Positions 50,533 through 62,005 of a stretch of DNA of 64,000 nucleotides are shown here, one piece after another. A program made the translations under genes and the position numbers. The DNA comes from Ephydatia muelleri (Eukaryota; Porifera; Demospongiae; Spongillida; Spongillidae), in assembly GCA_013339895.1 (NCBI GenBank), contig JABACO010000002.1:5874235-5938234 (forward strand), given 5' to 3'. Positions within the stretch are counted from its first letter, which is position 1, and each line of letters begins with the position of its first letter. The notes under the pieces are model-generated. The model was not told where the DNA came from. It ran no database searches and saw nothing but the letters and a program-made list of their open reading frames with translations.

Positions 50533-51423
50533 ATGCACAATGACGACATCCGGATGAGCAATTTATTTATAGCTAACTAGTAATAACTCGTCACGTGACT
50601 TAACTCGTGGTCTTAGTCAGCCAGTGTGTCTGTTTCGAAGTGGAGTAGAAATATTTGCGACAGCTAGCACATGTCGTGAAGAAAGAGAACAAAGTGAGGG
50701 TGTATCGATGTAGGACAAAGCCGAGGCGCATTAGCAATTATAGCATGAACCTATTGCCATATAGTGCATGTTATTACAAAGCAGTTGGCAATGTCGATTT
50801 TCTTGACCTCTTCAAATCGTATTCATTAATTGTATTGTGAACGTCTAATTATTTCATAACTTCACTGGTCATAGAAAACCACGAATCCATCGAAGTAGCA
50901 ATGAATACTAATGACGGAACCTAAACTAGGAAAATGCCCTTCTTTTAATAAACTCACTGCCTGAGTGAGACAAAAACAGTTGGGAACGGCTAGCTTAGTT
51001 TAAGGGAGAAATAGGCGGAACAAAGAAGTTATCAAAATTTATTGTGGATTGGGAGAATGGAACACGGGTTGCATGCAAAAATGGTGCAATCGAGCGGGAA
51101 ATGTGCATTAACTTTGCACAGCTGTATCTCCGTGACGGATAGAGTACAAATTAACGAACTGAATACATCAATAGCAACAGGACCCCTGTACGTGTGCATA
51201 CTGAATATGAAGCGATATAAACTCTCCTAGCTGAAGATGTGGCGGTTTTGAACCCCATGGGGTATCGGACTTCGTAGCATCAGCAAGGAACTAGTACAAG
51301 GCCCCCAAATAAGTTTTCCCGTAGTGAAATGGTGTAGTATGAAAATGTTGAAAATTTGAAGTCGATAGCGTTAACCGTTGGGAAGTTATAGCGATTCACC
51401 CGCGATGCATTTTTATAACATTT
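50533..51423 (-). repeat. Right long terminal inverted repeat
   Basis: About 891 bp, inverted copy of 44,595-45,549, with scattered substitutions and a roughly 60-bp length difference. Confidence 0.85.
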
Positions 51424-52678
51424 TCGTGGATCTTAGGGCGATAATCTAGATTATCCGGGGGGTGAATTTATTTATTTCTTGACACCGGAAATCAATTGGA
51501 ATTTTACTTACAATCAGTGGAAGGTTTCAGCAAGTCACCATGCCAAAGCGCTGATCCGTCTCATGAAGTTTTTACATTCTACGTTGGTCATTGCATATGC
51601 AATCCAGCAAACTGCATGTATGGGAAATTTAGACCATCAGAAAATTAAGAAATTATTGATTGCATTGTCTTGCCCATCGGCATAAAATATTCCGTACTCG
51701 ATTCTATGGATGACCAACTTTAATAATTCGCGTGACTCCTCTTGTCTAGAATAAATACAATCTTTGTAGGAGTGTTTTTGTGAACCTCTCAAACATCGCA
51801 GTAGGGGCCATTCCAAATACTACAACTTTGCCCGCCATCAAAGCAGTGGCGAATATGCATCGTCTTTCACACAGGATAAACAGTTTGAAACAATGAGGAC
51901 TAGCGGTAAAGTATCTTTCAGATGATAGCTTTTAAGCATTTTACGAGCACACTACATTAGAACGGGATATTCACGATGAGGTACTGCATAGCGCTGTTTC
52001 ATGCATGGGAGCGTTTTTGCTCACACAGTTATCCTCGATCACGAAAACTATATACTGTGTGCCGGTAATAATTTGTACACACGTGCATGATTATGTTTCG
52101 ATCCACATAATTATCCGTTCGAAGTTCAGATATGGTACTCGGGGTGTAGGTTTTGTTTTTAAGTGGTCATGCTGGAAATGGAATTAAATGCATCAAGTTT
52201 GGTGATAATAAGGTACAATATTTTATATTTTTAACACGCGGTCCATGAAAGAATAATACAAAAACGAGCCATGCAAAAGTGTGAAATGCCACATAAAAAA
52301 AGTTGTCGCCAATAGGCTTAGTTATAATGTGTTTATTAAATACGTGAGAGCTACCCTTTGAACTAAAGTATTCGGGTTTATGAAGTTCTTATATGCCGAT
52401 GTTGAGTAACAATATGATGCCAAATGGAGCAGGTCAAGCGGTTTGCTCAAAAATGTACAATTTTTTCTTCTGCGTTCTCACAGGCCACCATCACTACTCT
52501 ATTGTAGTTTCCCATATCTAAAACAATAATCTGTTGCATTCGCGCTATAAATGACTCTGGAACTCATAAAACCCCTAGGTGAAGCTGTGGTTGTAGTTCC
52601 CAGACCGCTCAAAATGACCCCGCCTTGGTTGAATATGTCATTATGTAAATTGCCTTACGTAGCGGTAGTAAATTTCAG

Positions 52679-52711
<33 letters not shown>

Positions 52712-53431
52712 ACACACACACTAACACTAAACTAAAGCTCGCACGCAGAAACACGTGCACGCACCGCGCATGTGTGACACACACATACACACACATACAC
52801 ACACACGCACACACATACACACACGCACACACATACACACCAATACGGTTCGCTAGCACACATATATGTATACGTACATATTACCCAGGCAAGTACATGG
52901 GTTCATTTTATTCTCAGCGTCTACATAAACTCCCTATATGAAGGAGACTAGAAGTTAAGGGTACAATTTCATGAACAGTTTGCGTTTCAAAAGTCAGCTT
53001 TGCAATGCAATCAAATGTTTGCACCTGTTTACTTCAGTCAATTCTATAAAATACTATTCATATGCTCATGTATGCTTTCTATTAAGTCTGCTTTGTTGCC
53101 AGAGGTCTTGCGCTTGTGCTCTTTAAGGTACATTTTTAGCAAAGGCACCTTCAAATGGGTCAGGTCCTCTGTGTGCCAGTGTATGTCTGAAAAGGATCTT
53201 GTAATCATTTATTCCTGCCACTATTATCACTCACCTCTAACCTACCGCGTTTCTTAGGTAGCTGATTCTTGTTTTGACCAATGTTTTGGTCTACTGCATG
53301 TACTTGTGCAAGGGGCTACCACATCAATAACTTTGTCTATACAAGTTCAAAATTGTCTGTGTGAAAGTTCACTTTTATGTAGAGATCGAGCACATTGTTT
53401 CTTTCCTCCACCAGTTATATTCCTGGTGATC
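51424..53431. other. Gene-poor stretch with a CA microsatellite
   Basis: No frame resembles a known protein. The dinucleotide repeat region 52,679-52,838 is (CA)n broken by TAA and CG interruptions, with a second CACACATACACA block. Confidence 0.6.
52679..52838. repeat. (CA)n / (CACATA)n microsatellite
   Basis: Two CA-rich blocks (52,679-52,720 and 52,775-52,838) separated by about 55 bp of unique sequence. Confidence 0.95.
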
Positions 53432-54529
53432 TCATAAAAGAGAGACTCCTTCATGTGAATTTTTTAGCACAAGTGACTTCATTAAATCAACATGTTCCAA
53501 GTCTTTCCATTTATTTGACCGAAAGGGCCTCTTTTTGGATAACCATGCAAGACGAGATACATGTTTTGATGAGTATACAGTGTCAACTGCCAGTTGGATA
53601 ACTTCTTTAGCTATTCTTTGATGAGTCACTAAAAAGGGAGTGAGCTGAAGACCTCAGTTAAGGTATTCAGCATCCACTTTTGCCCGAAACATTGCACGTC
53701 TAAGTGTTGCCTGTGAAAGCTTTCTCCCAGAATCAGACAACATTTTTTCAATATAATTAGAAGTCAGGTCACTCATCTGAGCCATCAACATCCGAGCTTT
53801 GACAGATGTAGTGGTACCACGGCAGTTTGCAATGGAAAGTGCAATGCTTCTTGTCACTGCCAGTTCAGATGCATTCAAAGCAGGTAAGGCATTTTCCCCA
53901 TCTCCATCTGAGTCATCAAAATCCTCCCTGTCAGCACCATCTGGGATTTTAATCCATTTCTTCAGTTCAGGCACATGCCAAGCTGGAAGTAGCATCTTCA
54001 GAATTCCTGCTGTCATTGCTCTGAACACTCTTTGGATCGGGTGAAATGCAGTTGCATTAAGGTCATTCCTGAATTTAGCATTTCTCCTATCATCTACACT
54101 GGGAAATCTCTTCACATCACTGAACACACTTTTTTCTGACATACCCAGCAACTTGAGCATACGAACAATATTTGCCTGCGTCATTGCCCATGTCGTCGGT
54201 GCTTGCTGATAATTGCCTACTGTTCCCGCTCTTGGTGATATCGATCCAACGTCTGACGGTACAGTAACGAGCTGTTCAACCTCACTAATAACTGGCTCCA
54301 CAAACTCATAATCCGGGATTTCGACTTCCAAGCTTAAAAACTCTAAACTAGGCCGGGCGTTTCGAGTCATGTTGACCCTGATAGGTTCAATGTCATGCAT
54401 GCAGGATGTTCCTGGGACGACCCCGTATAGGCTTCGCACATTTGAAACATGAACTGCATATCCCGGAATCGCACCATTTACACGCTCCTTCTTATGTTTG
54501 CAGCGTTGCAAACCTTGAGTGTCGGCCAT
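53432..54529 (-). pseudogene. Unrecognised gene with one in-frame stop
   Basis: Start at 54,529 (MADTQGLQRCKHKKERVNG); a longer frame runs into a G/C homopolymer and is rejected. The frame is open for 291 codons, meets TGA at 53,654-53,656, and continues in the same frame for a further 74 codons (GLQLTPFLVTHQRIAKEV...) to a stop at 53,432. The protein has an acidic middle (DREDFDDSDGDGEN) and helical C-terminus (SDLTSNYIEKMLSDSGRKLS). The pattern suggests a real gene or transposon ORF with a nonsense mutation. I do not recognise the family. Confidence 0.5.
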
Positions 54530-54565
54530 TTTCGATGCATGCATATGTATACCCTCAATACGTGC

Positions 54566-54583
54566 GGGGGGGGGGGGGGGGGG
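54566..54583. repeat. Poly-G tract (18 G)
   Basis: An uninterrupted run of G on the plus strand followed by AGGAGGA, directly upstream of the gene at 53,432-54,529. Could form a G-quadruplex; also a likely assembly weak point. Confidence 0.9.
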
Positions 54584-55600
54584 AGGAGGATGTGCAAACA
54601 TGTATATGTGTGCTAATAAGAACGGCGTCTAAGTGATATCTAACTCATACTAAAGTGCAAGCATGTAGCTTTTCGGCTAGAGGCATGTTCAAATCAGTCA
54701 TCACTACGTCCGTCATCATACAATGTAGATGTCTGTACCTACACGCATAACGATCGTATTTTCGGGCTGTCAGGTCGATAGACAGTGTAGAAAACCGATT
54801 TCCTTGACACACGATTGCACATAGAATGATATGTATGAGATGAAAAGCTTATAAACACACTATCAAGGCTATAAGATTCGCCATAAAAAAGTGTACATTT
54901 GACCGCGAAACCGCGAAAATCGTAGGAGTCGATTAGGTCTTCTAGCATCTGTAGAGCGTTTGACTCACGATTCTTGACTCACGATTCTTGCAAAGCCCCT
55001 ACCTGTGATTAAGGTACGACAAGAAATCGATTATTGGGTTTAAAAAACACCAGCGACAACTTTTTGTATAGTGCAGTTCACACTTTGTTGTATCATTCTT
55101 TCATGGACAACACTGTCTCAACAACATCCGGAAATTTCTGAGTCCGGATTCTGACAAAATTAATTATCAGTACGCCGAACACGACGAGTGTTTAGGTCCT
55201 AAACACTTTGTTTAGGTCCTAAACCATAGTTTAGGTCCTAAACTGTACGCCATGCCCATATATGGGTGCGTTCACACGGCAATACGACATATGTTTTATT
55301 GTCCGGTAACCCTAGCAATTTATGTCCGCCCATCTCTCGTTTCCAGGCCTCAATGCATCAGCTGCATACGAAAATAGATGTAGCCATGTGGTGCGCCGTG
55401 CGCGTCTGAATAACTTTTCAACAGTCTCGATCTAACTCATTGGAGGTCGGCAATGACATGTTGGTGAGTGTCCGATCGTTTTAATAGTACTCCATAGTCC
55501 GATTGAGCACATCGCATAAGCGCGAGTAGAGTACCGGTATTCTAAACACTTTAAAAGTGTGCGCTCACGTAGTTACTATGAGTTATGGATGTGCGTGTCT
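54584..55600. other. No gene recognised
   Basis: Contains a threefold short repeat of TTTAGGTCCTAAAC (55,190-55,245), each unit itself palindromic (GTTTAGGTCCTAAAC), and a duplicated TTGACTCACGATTC (54,960-54,988). Confidence 0.5.
55190..55245. repeat. Palindromic triplet repeat TTTAGGTCCTAAA
   Basis: Three closely spaced copies of the perfect palindrome TTTAGGTCCTAAA (separated by CACTTTG and CATAG). Unexplained; may be a protein-binding cluster. Confidence 0.8.
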
Positions 55601-55605
55601 AGTGC

Positions 55606-55655
55606 GCAGAGGTGTGTGTGTGCGCGTGTGGTGTGCGTGTGTGTGTGTGTGCAAT
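55606..55655. repeat. (GT)n microsatellite
   Basis: GTGTGTGTGCGCGTGTGGTGTGCGTGTGTGTGTGTG with few interruptions. Confidence 0.9.
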
Positions 55656-56089
55656 ATTTGAAGACTCCATTTAAAGTGTGAGTTTTGTCTGGCATTTCCA
55701 TTGGCATTATTGTGGGGGTCACATTGACCCCTGGTTATGTGCAGCTGGTAACTCTCCTGCTGGCAGTGAGGGGTCTGGATAACTCCATCTGGAACCACTG
55801 GTTGTGCAAGGCTGCTGACTCGACTTAATTGCAGTGTGAGTGAGTCCCATTGACACCTCCATGGCTAGGACCATTGGCCCCTATTTTTATGGGGGCTGGC
55901 TGTTGGCTCAGCCTGCAGTAAGAGAGCTGACATTTCACAGTTATCAGACCCCTGGTAGCTACCATGCTGGCAGTGTGGGGGGTCTGATAACTTCATCTGT
56001 GGGCATGGTTCCATAGGCAGTGATGGGGGCATGTGCAGTTCCTTAGTTCATGGCTTAGAGAAAAAGTGAATGGATTGATAACACAGGAG

Positions 56090-56650
56090 GGGAGTGTGGG
56101 AGTGTATGTTGTGTAGAGGGGAGTGTATGTTGTGTCGAGGGGAGTGTATATGTTGTGTAGAGGGGAGTGTCTGTTGTGTAGAGGGGGTTCTGTTGTCGGG
56201 GGAGTGTATGTTGTCGCGGGAGTGTATGTTGTGTCGCGGGGCGTGTCTGTGTCGGGGCGTGTCTGTTGTTGTCGGGGCGTTGTTGTGGTCGCGCGGCGTG
56301 TCTGTTGGTCGCGGGGCGTGTCTGCTGTGTCGGGTGTCTGTTGTGTCGCGGGTGAGTGTCCTGTTGTGTCGCGGGAGTGTCTGTTGTGTCGCTGGGGTGT
56401 CTTTTGTGTCGAGGGGTGGTATGTTGTGTCGCGGGCGTGTATGCTGTGTCTCGCGGGCGTGTCTGTGTGTGCGGAGGGGCGTGTATGTTGTGTCGGGGGA
56501 GTGTCTGTTGTGTCGAGGGTGTCTGTTGTGTCGCGGGCGTGTCTGTTTGTGTCGCGGGAGTGTCTGTGTGTCAGCGGGGAGTCTCTGCGGTGTAGGGGGC
56601 TGTGTCGTTGTATTAGGGGTGTGTCCCTTGTACGCTTGTGGGGTGTGTCT
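56090..56650. repeat. TG/CG-rich minisatellite, unit about 16-20 bp
   Basis: Variable repeats of GTGTCTGTTGTGTCGCGGG and GTGTATGTTGTGTAGAGGGG with length differences. Long open frames on both strands here are artefacts of the repeat. Confidence 0.9.
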
Positions 56651-56853
56651 TGTAGCTGATAGAGATGTGGCTACCAACACTCCACATGTACATGCAGTGC
56701 ATAGTGGGTAGTGAAGAGAGTGTAAAGGTGGAGATTGTGTGGGAAAGGGGAAATGTAATCTGTTAACTGGCACTGGTGCACTCATGCAAGTTGATGTGTG
56801 TATGATCAAGTGTTATAACAAATAAAACTGATCTACAAATTTAGCGGCAACAA

Positions 56854-58250
56854 TTATGATGGTAAACATTCTTTTAGCAGATCTATGGTCTTCTTATTAA
56901 GTTTAGACGTTGATGTGAATGTGAATCCATAAGCAATTATAGCTTTCATGTGAATCTCTGAGTTGGGAAATGTTTTGTCTGGTCTCCATGCGGTTGTGTA
57001 AGTGCCTTTGTACCACTGGATGACAAACGTAGAAGTAGTTGTGTCAATGGTTTCACATAGTCCTATCCATGGTTTTCCTATAAAAGTTCATGGATGCCGA
57101 TTATTAGATTGTTGCTTGAAAATGTTAACATAAATACCTGTGAACTGATCCTTTTCAGGCAATACAGCAACCATGTCACCTTCACATAGCGGCTTTTGGG
57201 AAACAGCCTTTGGGCGATAAACCCCATTTTACACCTGTAGTTAGATAGGATGCACAATTTTGTGTTAAGGGTTTGTATTTTGTAATTTAGACCAAAAACA
57301 TACCTCAGGTCTTGCTACTTCTTTTTCCAGCAAACATGCTATCCCTTCTTCATGTACTAACTCCGCTGCTTGTTTGCTGTTGTCAGCAGCATGTACATGC
57401 ATACCATCAAGTGCATCACCATACACAAGTTGTGTGAATGGGCATCTGCTCAATTGATCCTGCTGGTTCATCCGCTCACAGAAAATTTTCCATTCTTGTA
57501 CCTGGACTTCTGTGGTATAGTCTGTGAGCTTATCAATGTCCTCCACAACCTGTGATAGATTTAGTGCACTGATATTAGGCACCAATGATTGCAAAGTAGT
57601 TGGGCTGATGTCTGTGTTTGTGAAGAGCTATATTGAGCTGTTGTAAGGTTCCCATTTTGGATCCGTTGCCCAGTACTTGTATTTAAAGACAAGTGATCCA
57701 TCAACTAGTTTAAAAATGAAGTGCTTTGGAGCAACATGGTTGTGCATTTCTTCCAAATGTGGTTCTATCCATGCCTTGAAGTCAAAAACTTCACTTTGTT
57801 CTAGAACATGTACGTCAGGTTCTGGGCTGTAGCTCTTCCTCAAGGCTTCCATCAATTCACCAGGTGTGACTGCATCATTTTTATTCAAGTAAGATGAAAA
57901 ACGTGAGAACATCTGATCTATGTCCTCATGAGTATGGCCAACTGGTAGGAATGAAAGTCGTACCTAGATATAAATGTACATTTTACATTGTATAACGTAT
58001 CTATGATAAACATGCTAACCTTTCTGAATATGCCTTTCAGGACTAGGTATCCCAGAACACCGTACACATACTTGTTTTTATTCTCCCTTGAGCAGTTGTC
58101 CATTTGTAGATACAGTGTATCAGGCAATCGGTGCTCTTTTCTGTTGATGTTGTTCAGAATGCTTAACAAAATAGACAGTGTTAGGTTACTGTCTTGAGGA
58201 AATTCTCCAAATGATGCGTGTTCAATTGGTTCACTGATGTAACACTAATG
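56854..58250 (-). pseudogene. Multi-exon DUF7869-like gene with in-frame stops
   Basis: Exons on the minus strand: about 58,250-58,020 (LPDTLYLQMDNCSRENKNKY), 57,963-57,304 (SFLPVGHTHEDIDQMFSR), 57,234-57,138 (CEGDMVAVLPEKDQFT) and 57,077-56,854 (GKPWIGLCETIDT, ending KECLPS). Introns 57,964-58,019, 57,235-57,303 and 57,078-57,137 all have GT-AG ends and keep phase. The DNC-RENKN and GHTHEDID motifs are those of DUF7869 proteins, found repeatedly in invertebrate genomes and often transposon-associated. In-frame stops at 57,628-57,630 (TAG) and right after the acceptor near 57,231 (TAA) suggest decay. 5' exons were not found; a short hairpin element lies just upstream. Confidence 0.7.
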
Positions 58251-58289
58251 TGATCAATCGTTACAATGGACATAAAGAAATTAATTGTT

Positions 58290-58419
58290 CCTTCGTGTGG
58301 ATCCGATTAGACCAGAGATCACCGACCGCGTGTTAATTAAAAAATCTAACCGCAGAAGTACATAGCGTTCTCTTGAGTACATTCATATGATCTCTGGTCT
58401 AATCGGATCCACACGAAGG
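58290..58419. mobile_element. 130-bp MITE with 31-bp inverted ends
   Basis: CCTTCGTGTGGATCCGATTA through AGAGATCA at 58,290-58,321 is matched by its reverse complement at 58,388-58,419, perfect over about 31 bp. Centre of about 66 bp is AT-rich. No coding capacity. Confidence 0.85.
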
Positions 58420-59479
58420 ATCTTACTAAGACAAATCGAACTGTATAGTTCACTCAATCTCTCATCTGCATGCAGTGCCACCTTTGGGAGAGATAGATAA
58501 ATGGAGGAACAGGGAAAGAGAGAGAGAGTGATGGACAACGGAGATTCACATATAGCCATACACATAACACAATTCACAAACACATACACACACCATACAG
58601 CCATGCCTTATAAATCCAACCCCTGCAAATTCAATCTTGTCTCTATTGCACTTAGTACACTAACAAAGGGCGTGCAGCGCGTGCTGAGGCCTATTTTATT
58701 CGTTTGTCTGGTTGTGTACTGATCAAATGAACGACCTGGTGTGTGGACAACATACTTCCACACTAAATACTCTTTTTTTTTTTCTCGTTGGAACTCAGGT
58801 GACCGTGTGAATGGGAGGACACAGTCGATTGCGACTCTCAAGTACGGAGAATTATGAAAGGAAAAAGAGACAGAAGCTGTCCTTTTTGGTTTCTCTCCCT
58901 CTGCAATTGTACGTGGAAACGCCAGCTACAACCTTGGAACAGCTTTGTTGCAAGTTGGAGCAGCTAGCCTTACCCCAAGGAATATGCATCGCATGTTTGA
59001 GTTTCGGATTGGGATTGTATTTATATGAATATGTACAGATTGGAAATGTGAACTGAGGGAAGGTTTTCTTAACATCATCAAGCTTGGCTATAAGGGCACT
59101 TGTATGGCCATTGTGTGGCAATAAGGCCAGATTTCTCTTGGTCAGTGTATGTATGTGGTGTGATGGTAAACCAAAAGCTGTGTACTATTTTAATGGATCT
59201 GACAGAGACAATGCACTCAGGTATATTGCATAGTCATTTTAATTGCCTGTAAAGCAATGACTTGTCTCTCATATTTTAGCCTCTGCTGTCAGCACCCTTG
59301 TACACACAATTCACACTAGTACACTTTTCAAGGCAATTTTGAGTTTGTTGATATTAGAAGTATCCGCCATGGTGTTATGAAAGACCATTCAAGTAAGACC
59401 TTACTTGTATGTAGCAGACTGATTAAGCATATACTTCTTAGGGTCTCAGGTTGTAGCTACAGTTAACATGAAAAGGCCA
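58420..59479. other. No gene recognised
   Basis: Short open frames only; none resembles a known protein. A purine-rich GGGAAAGAGAGAGAGAG run lies at 58,511-58,527. Confidence 0.5.
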
Positions 59480-60575
59480 TCATTATTTCATGCCAACTGT
59501 GAGGTGATCATTGAAACTACTAAATCACAGAGATGCACAGCCTGTGAAAAGCATATAGGCATTCATTAACTGGTCTAAAGTCACGCAAAAGCCACGATAA
59601 ATCAACCCATCCCAGTAGCCACACCTCCTATGCTGCCTTAAGAACTCCTGAAATAGTAGAGCGACTGCATCGCATGCATAAAGAGAACAAGTTGCTGAAA
59701 AAACAAATCAGTCGTCTGCAACAGAAAATATCCTCTGCTATAGCTACAGAGGGAGTAGAGTGGATGTGGATTTGCATGATGATCTAAAATCCATGGCAAA
59801 TGACTGCACAGCTGAAATTCAGCATTCTAACCCTGAAGGTTCATTTCAGCATCTTTTTTGGGAAGAGCAAATAAAAGCATCAAGCGTTGTGAATGCTCGA
59901 GCAAGGAGATGGCATCCAGTATTTATCAAGTGGTGCCTGTACCTCAGACATTTGTCTGGAAAAGCGAACTGGTACATGATTCAGGATGTGTGCAGCTACC
60001 ATCTCAAAGAACGCTTTGGGATTACACCCATCATATCTCCACTACCATTGGGTTTTCAGTTCAGGTTGATGAGATGCTTTTGGACATTGCTAGTTTAGAA
60101 CAGGATGTAAACAGATATCATCATGGATGAAATACATATATCAAACAAGATTTGGTTTTTGATAAGCATTTCAAAACTCTGCTGGGCTTTGTTAACATAG
60201 GTGACTTCAACACTCACTTGTCACAATATGAGGCTTCTGTGTCAGGTGAAAGTGGTGAACTAGTTTTGGCAAAATCCATGCTGGTAATAATGGTGAGGGG
60301 TCTATTCCGGAACCTGAATTTCCCATATGCCCAATTTGCTTGCACGGATCTAACTGGAGATCTGCTCGTTGATCCAATATGGGAAGCAATAACAAGGCTC
60401 GAAAGGCAAGGATTTAAGGTTATGGGCATAATATGTGATGGAGCATCTGTAAATCGTCGGTTTTGGAAGATACATGCCAAGAATGACAAAAATCTGTACA
60501 AGATACCTAACATATTTTCAAGTGATGGTCGGTTTTTTATTTCATATCAGATCCCCCTCATCTGTTAAAAACCAC
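59480..60575 (+). pseudogene. P-element / THAP9-type transposase remnant
   Basis: Coding fragments in changing frames: CEVIIETTKSQRCTACEKH (about 59,497), a coiled coil (VERLHRMHKENKLLKKQIS, about 59,657), RWHPVFIKWCLYLRHLSGKA (59,910), LPSQRTLWDYTHHI (about 59,995), then 60,152-60,568 with DKHFKTLLGFVNIGD, VRGLFRNLNFPYAQFACTDL and MGIICDGASVNRRFWKIH. These match the RNase-H-like catalytic region of P-element transposases, including the CDGAS-NRRF motif. The end DPPHL-type motif is shifted. No THAP zinc finger was found. Truncated on the right by a Merlin-type repeat at 60,653. Confidence 0.85.
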
Positions 60576-60652
60576 CGGGAACTGCTGCTTGACAAGGAAC
60601 CTTTGTGTACGCTACATAGCTCTTTAATGGTTTCACATTCTCAGTCCCACTC

Positions 60653-61060
60653 GGGAGAATGGAAGCGGTTCAAGGACTGAGAAAGGCGCGATTCGAGCGG
60701 GAAACGTGGACTTACTTTGCATTGCTGTATCTCCATAACGGATAAGGTAAAAATCAACGATCTGCAGAAATCAATAGTGACAGGACTCCTTTACGTGCAT
60801 ATTGATTTTGAAGTGATTTGGACATTCCTGCTGGGAGCTACCTCGATTTTGAACCCCTCGGGGTACTGTGCCTTGTAACATCGGCAAGGAGCGAGGGTAA
60901 GACACCAAAATATATTTTCGTAGAGAGAAGTGGTGTGGCACGAAGTGTTCGAAATAGGAAGTTGATTGCTTAAACCGTTATGGAGTTTTAGCGATTCAAA
61001 CGTGAAGCATTTTTATAAATTTACATATATGCCACTTTTCATTTTCTTGGAAACTGACCC
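60653..61060. mobile_element. Diverged solo terminal repeat of the Merlin-type family
   Basis: Resembles 51,048-51,423 throughout: GGGAGAATGGAA, GATTCGAGCGGGAAA, TTGCATTGCTGTATCTCCATA, TTTTGAACCCC-GGGGTA, CGATTCAAACGTGAAGCATT, ending GGAAACTGACCC. It lies in the same orientation as the right arm. The ending GGAAACTGACCC corresponds to the GGGACAGTTTCC terminus of the palindromic MITE. Confidence 0.75.
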
Positions 61061-61669
61061 ATATGATTCATTGCTAAAAGTCAGTGTCGGGGTAATTACA
61101 CTCCAAAGGTCTGCCCCCCGTCAGAATCCTTCAGTGCTCATACATAATTGTCTCTGATCACATATGCTTTGTCAGAGACTCTAGTCATTGCTTAAGGGAC
61201 AATTGCGCGTGCATTCGTGTGGTGCAAGGGCCCATAACATTCATATGAGTGCTACGTTTCTTGCTTGGAGGTATATATTTTTAATACCTCTCCTGCAAAT
61301 TGCATGCACAGGTCAGTGCAACAACGGTTATCTAGTATTTATCAAATGCACACGATCACTGCATGGGAATAAGAGGTGTGGTATGAATTAGTGAATATCA
61401 CAACAATGAAATTCGTACATAATTATGTCGCGACTCGCGACAATGATTCCTTTGAAACATGGTTTCGTCTTTCAGTCCAAGCGACCTCCCACTCCTTGGC
61501 TTGAAGACATCTTAATATGTTCGGGGATGCCCGGAGGGACGCAGGGCGAATGCTGAAATTAAGTGCATTGTGTAGGCCATTTTTCAAATGAATATAGTAG
61601 GTAGACAAGCCAATTTCTATTAAGCACTTTTTGTAAGAAAGATTAGTACGTCATGTTGGTTGGGGTGTA
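61061..61669. other. No gene recognised
   Basis: Ordinary AT-rich intergenic sequence; nothing supported on either strand. Confidence 0.4.
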
Positions 61670-61674
61670 ACTTG

Positions 61675-62005
61675 CAGGGGTGGCGGAAGCAATTCAGCAT
61701 TGGTCCGGCTTGGGCGTGGCCATAAAAAATTTTCTATATCGATATCTGCCATACTTCGTAGTGTATTATTGTGCAATTATGACGCATAAAACAAAGTTAC
61801 AAATTTACATTAATCTCACGCACGTGTAGAAAGTATTAAAGTTATTAAGGTGAGATATATACAGCGAGCGACCCTTATGTGGTTATACATTGTACATAAA
61901 CAGCAACCTCCTTAGGATTTAAAAAACTAATATACATAAATTTTTAAGCCAGTATTAAGATTGGTCCGGACCGGACCTGCCCCCCCCCCGGTTGCGCCAC
62001 CCCTG
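61675..62005. mobile_element. hAT-type MITE, 331 bp
   Basis: Ends CAGGGGTGGCGGAAGC and GGTTGCGCCACCCCTG form an inverted repeat; ATTGGTCCGG occurs inside both ends. Target duplication ACTTG (61,670-61,674 and 62,006-62,010), 5 bp, the same length as for the hAT element at 18,724. No coding capacity. Confidence 0.85.

Larger units (their letters stand above)
44595..51423. mobile_element. Merlin-type DNA transposon with long inverted repeats
   Basis: Left arm 44,595-45,549 and right arm 50,533-51,423 are inverted copies sharing, for example, AAATGTTATAAAAATGCATC at the outer end, the CACGGAGATACAGCTGTGCA block and the CGAAACAGACACACTGGCTG block. The left arm has an extra segment of about 60 bp (45,225-45,290). 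The interior carries a minus-strand transposase of the Merlin/IS1595 type, broken by a retrotransposon. No convincing target duplication was found at the outer ends. Confidence 0.8.

Noticed and set aside
54530..54601. Poly-proline N-terminus for the gene at 53,432-54,529
   Set aside because: It is a translation of the poly-G tract. The next ATG begins a normal-looking protein.
56048..56809. Long open frames of 253 and 205 codons on opposite strands
   Set aside because: Both come from the TG/CG-rich minisatellite (Cys-Val-Gly or Thr-His-Pro strings). They are low-complexity translations of a repeat without start context.
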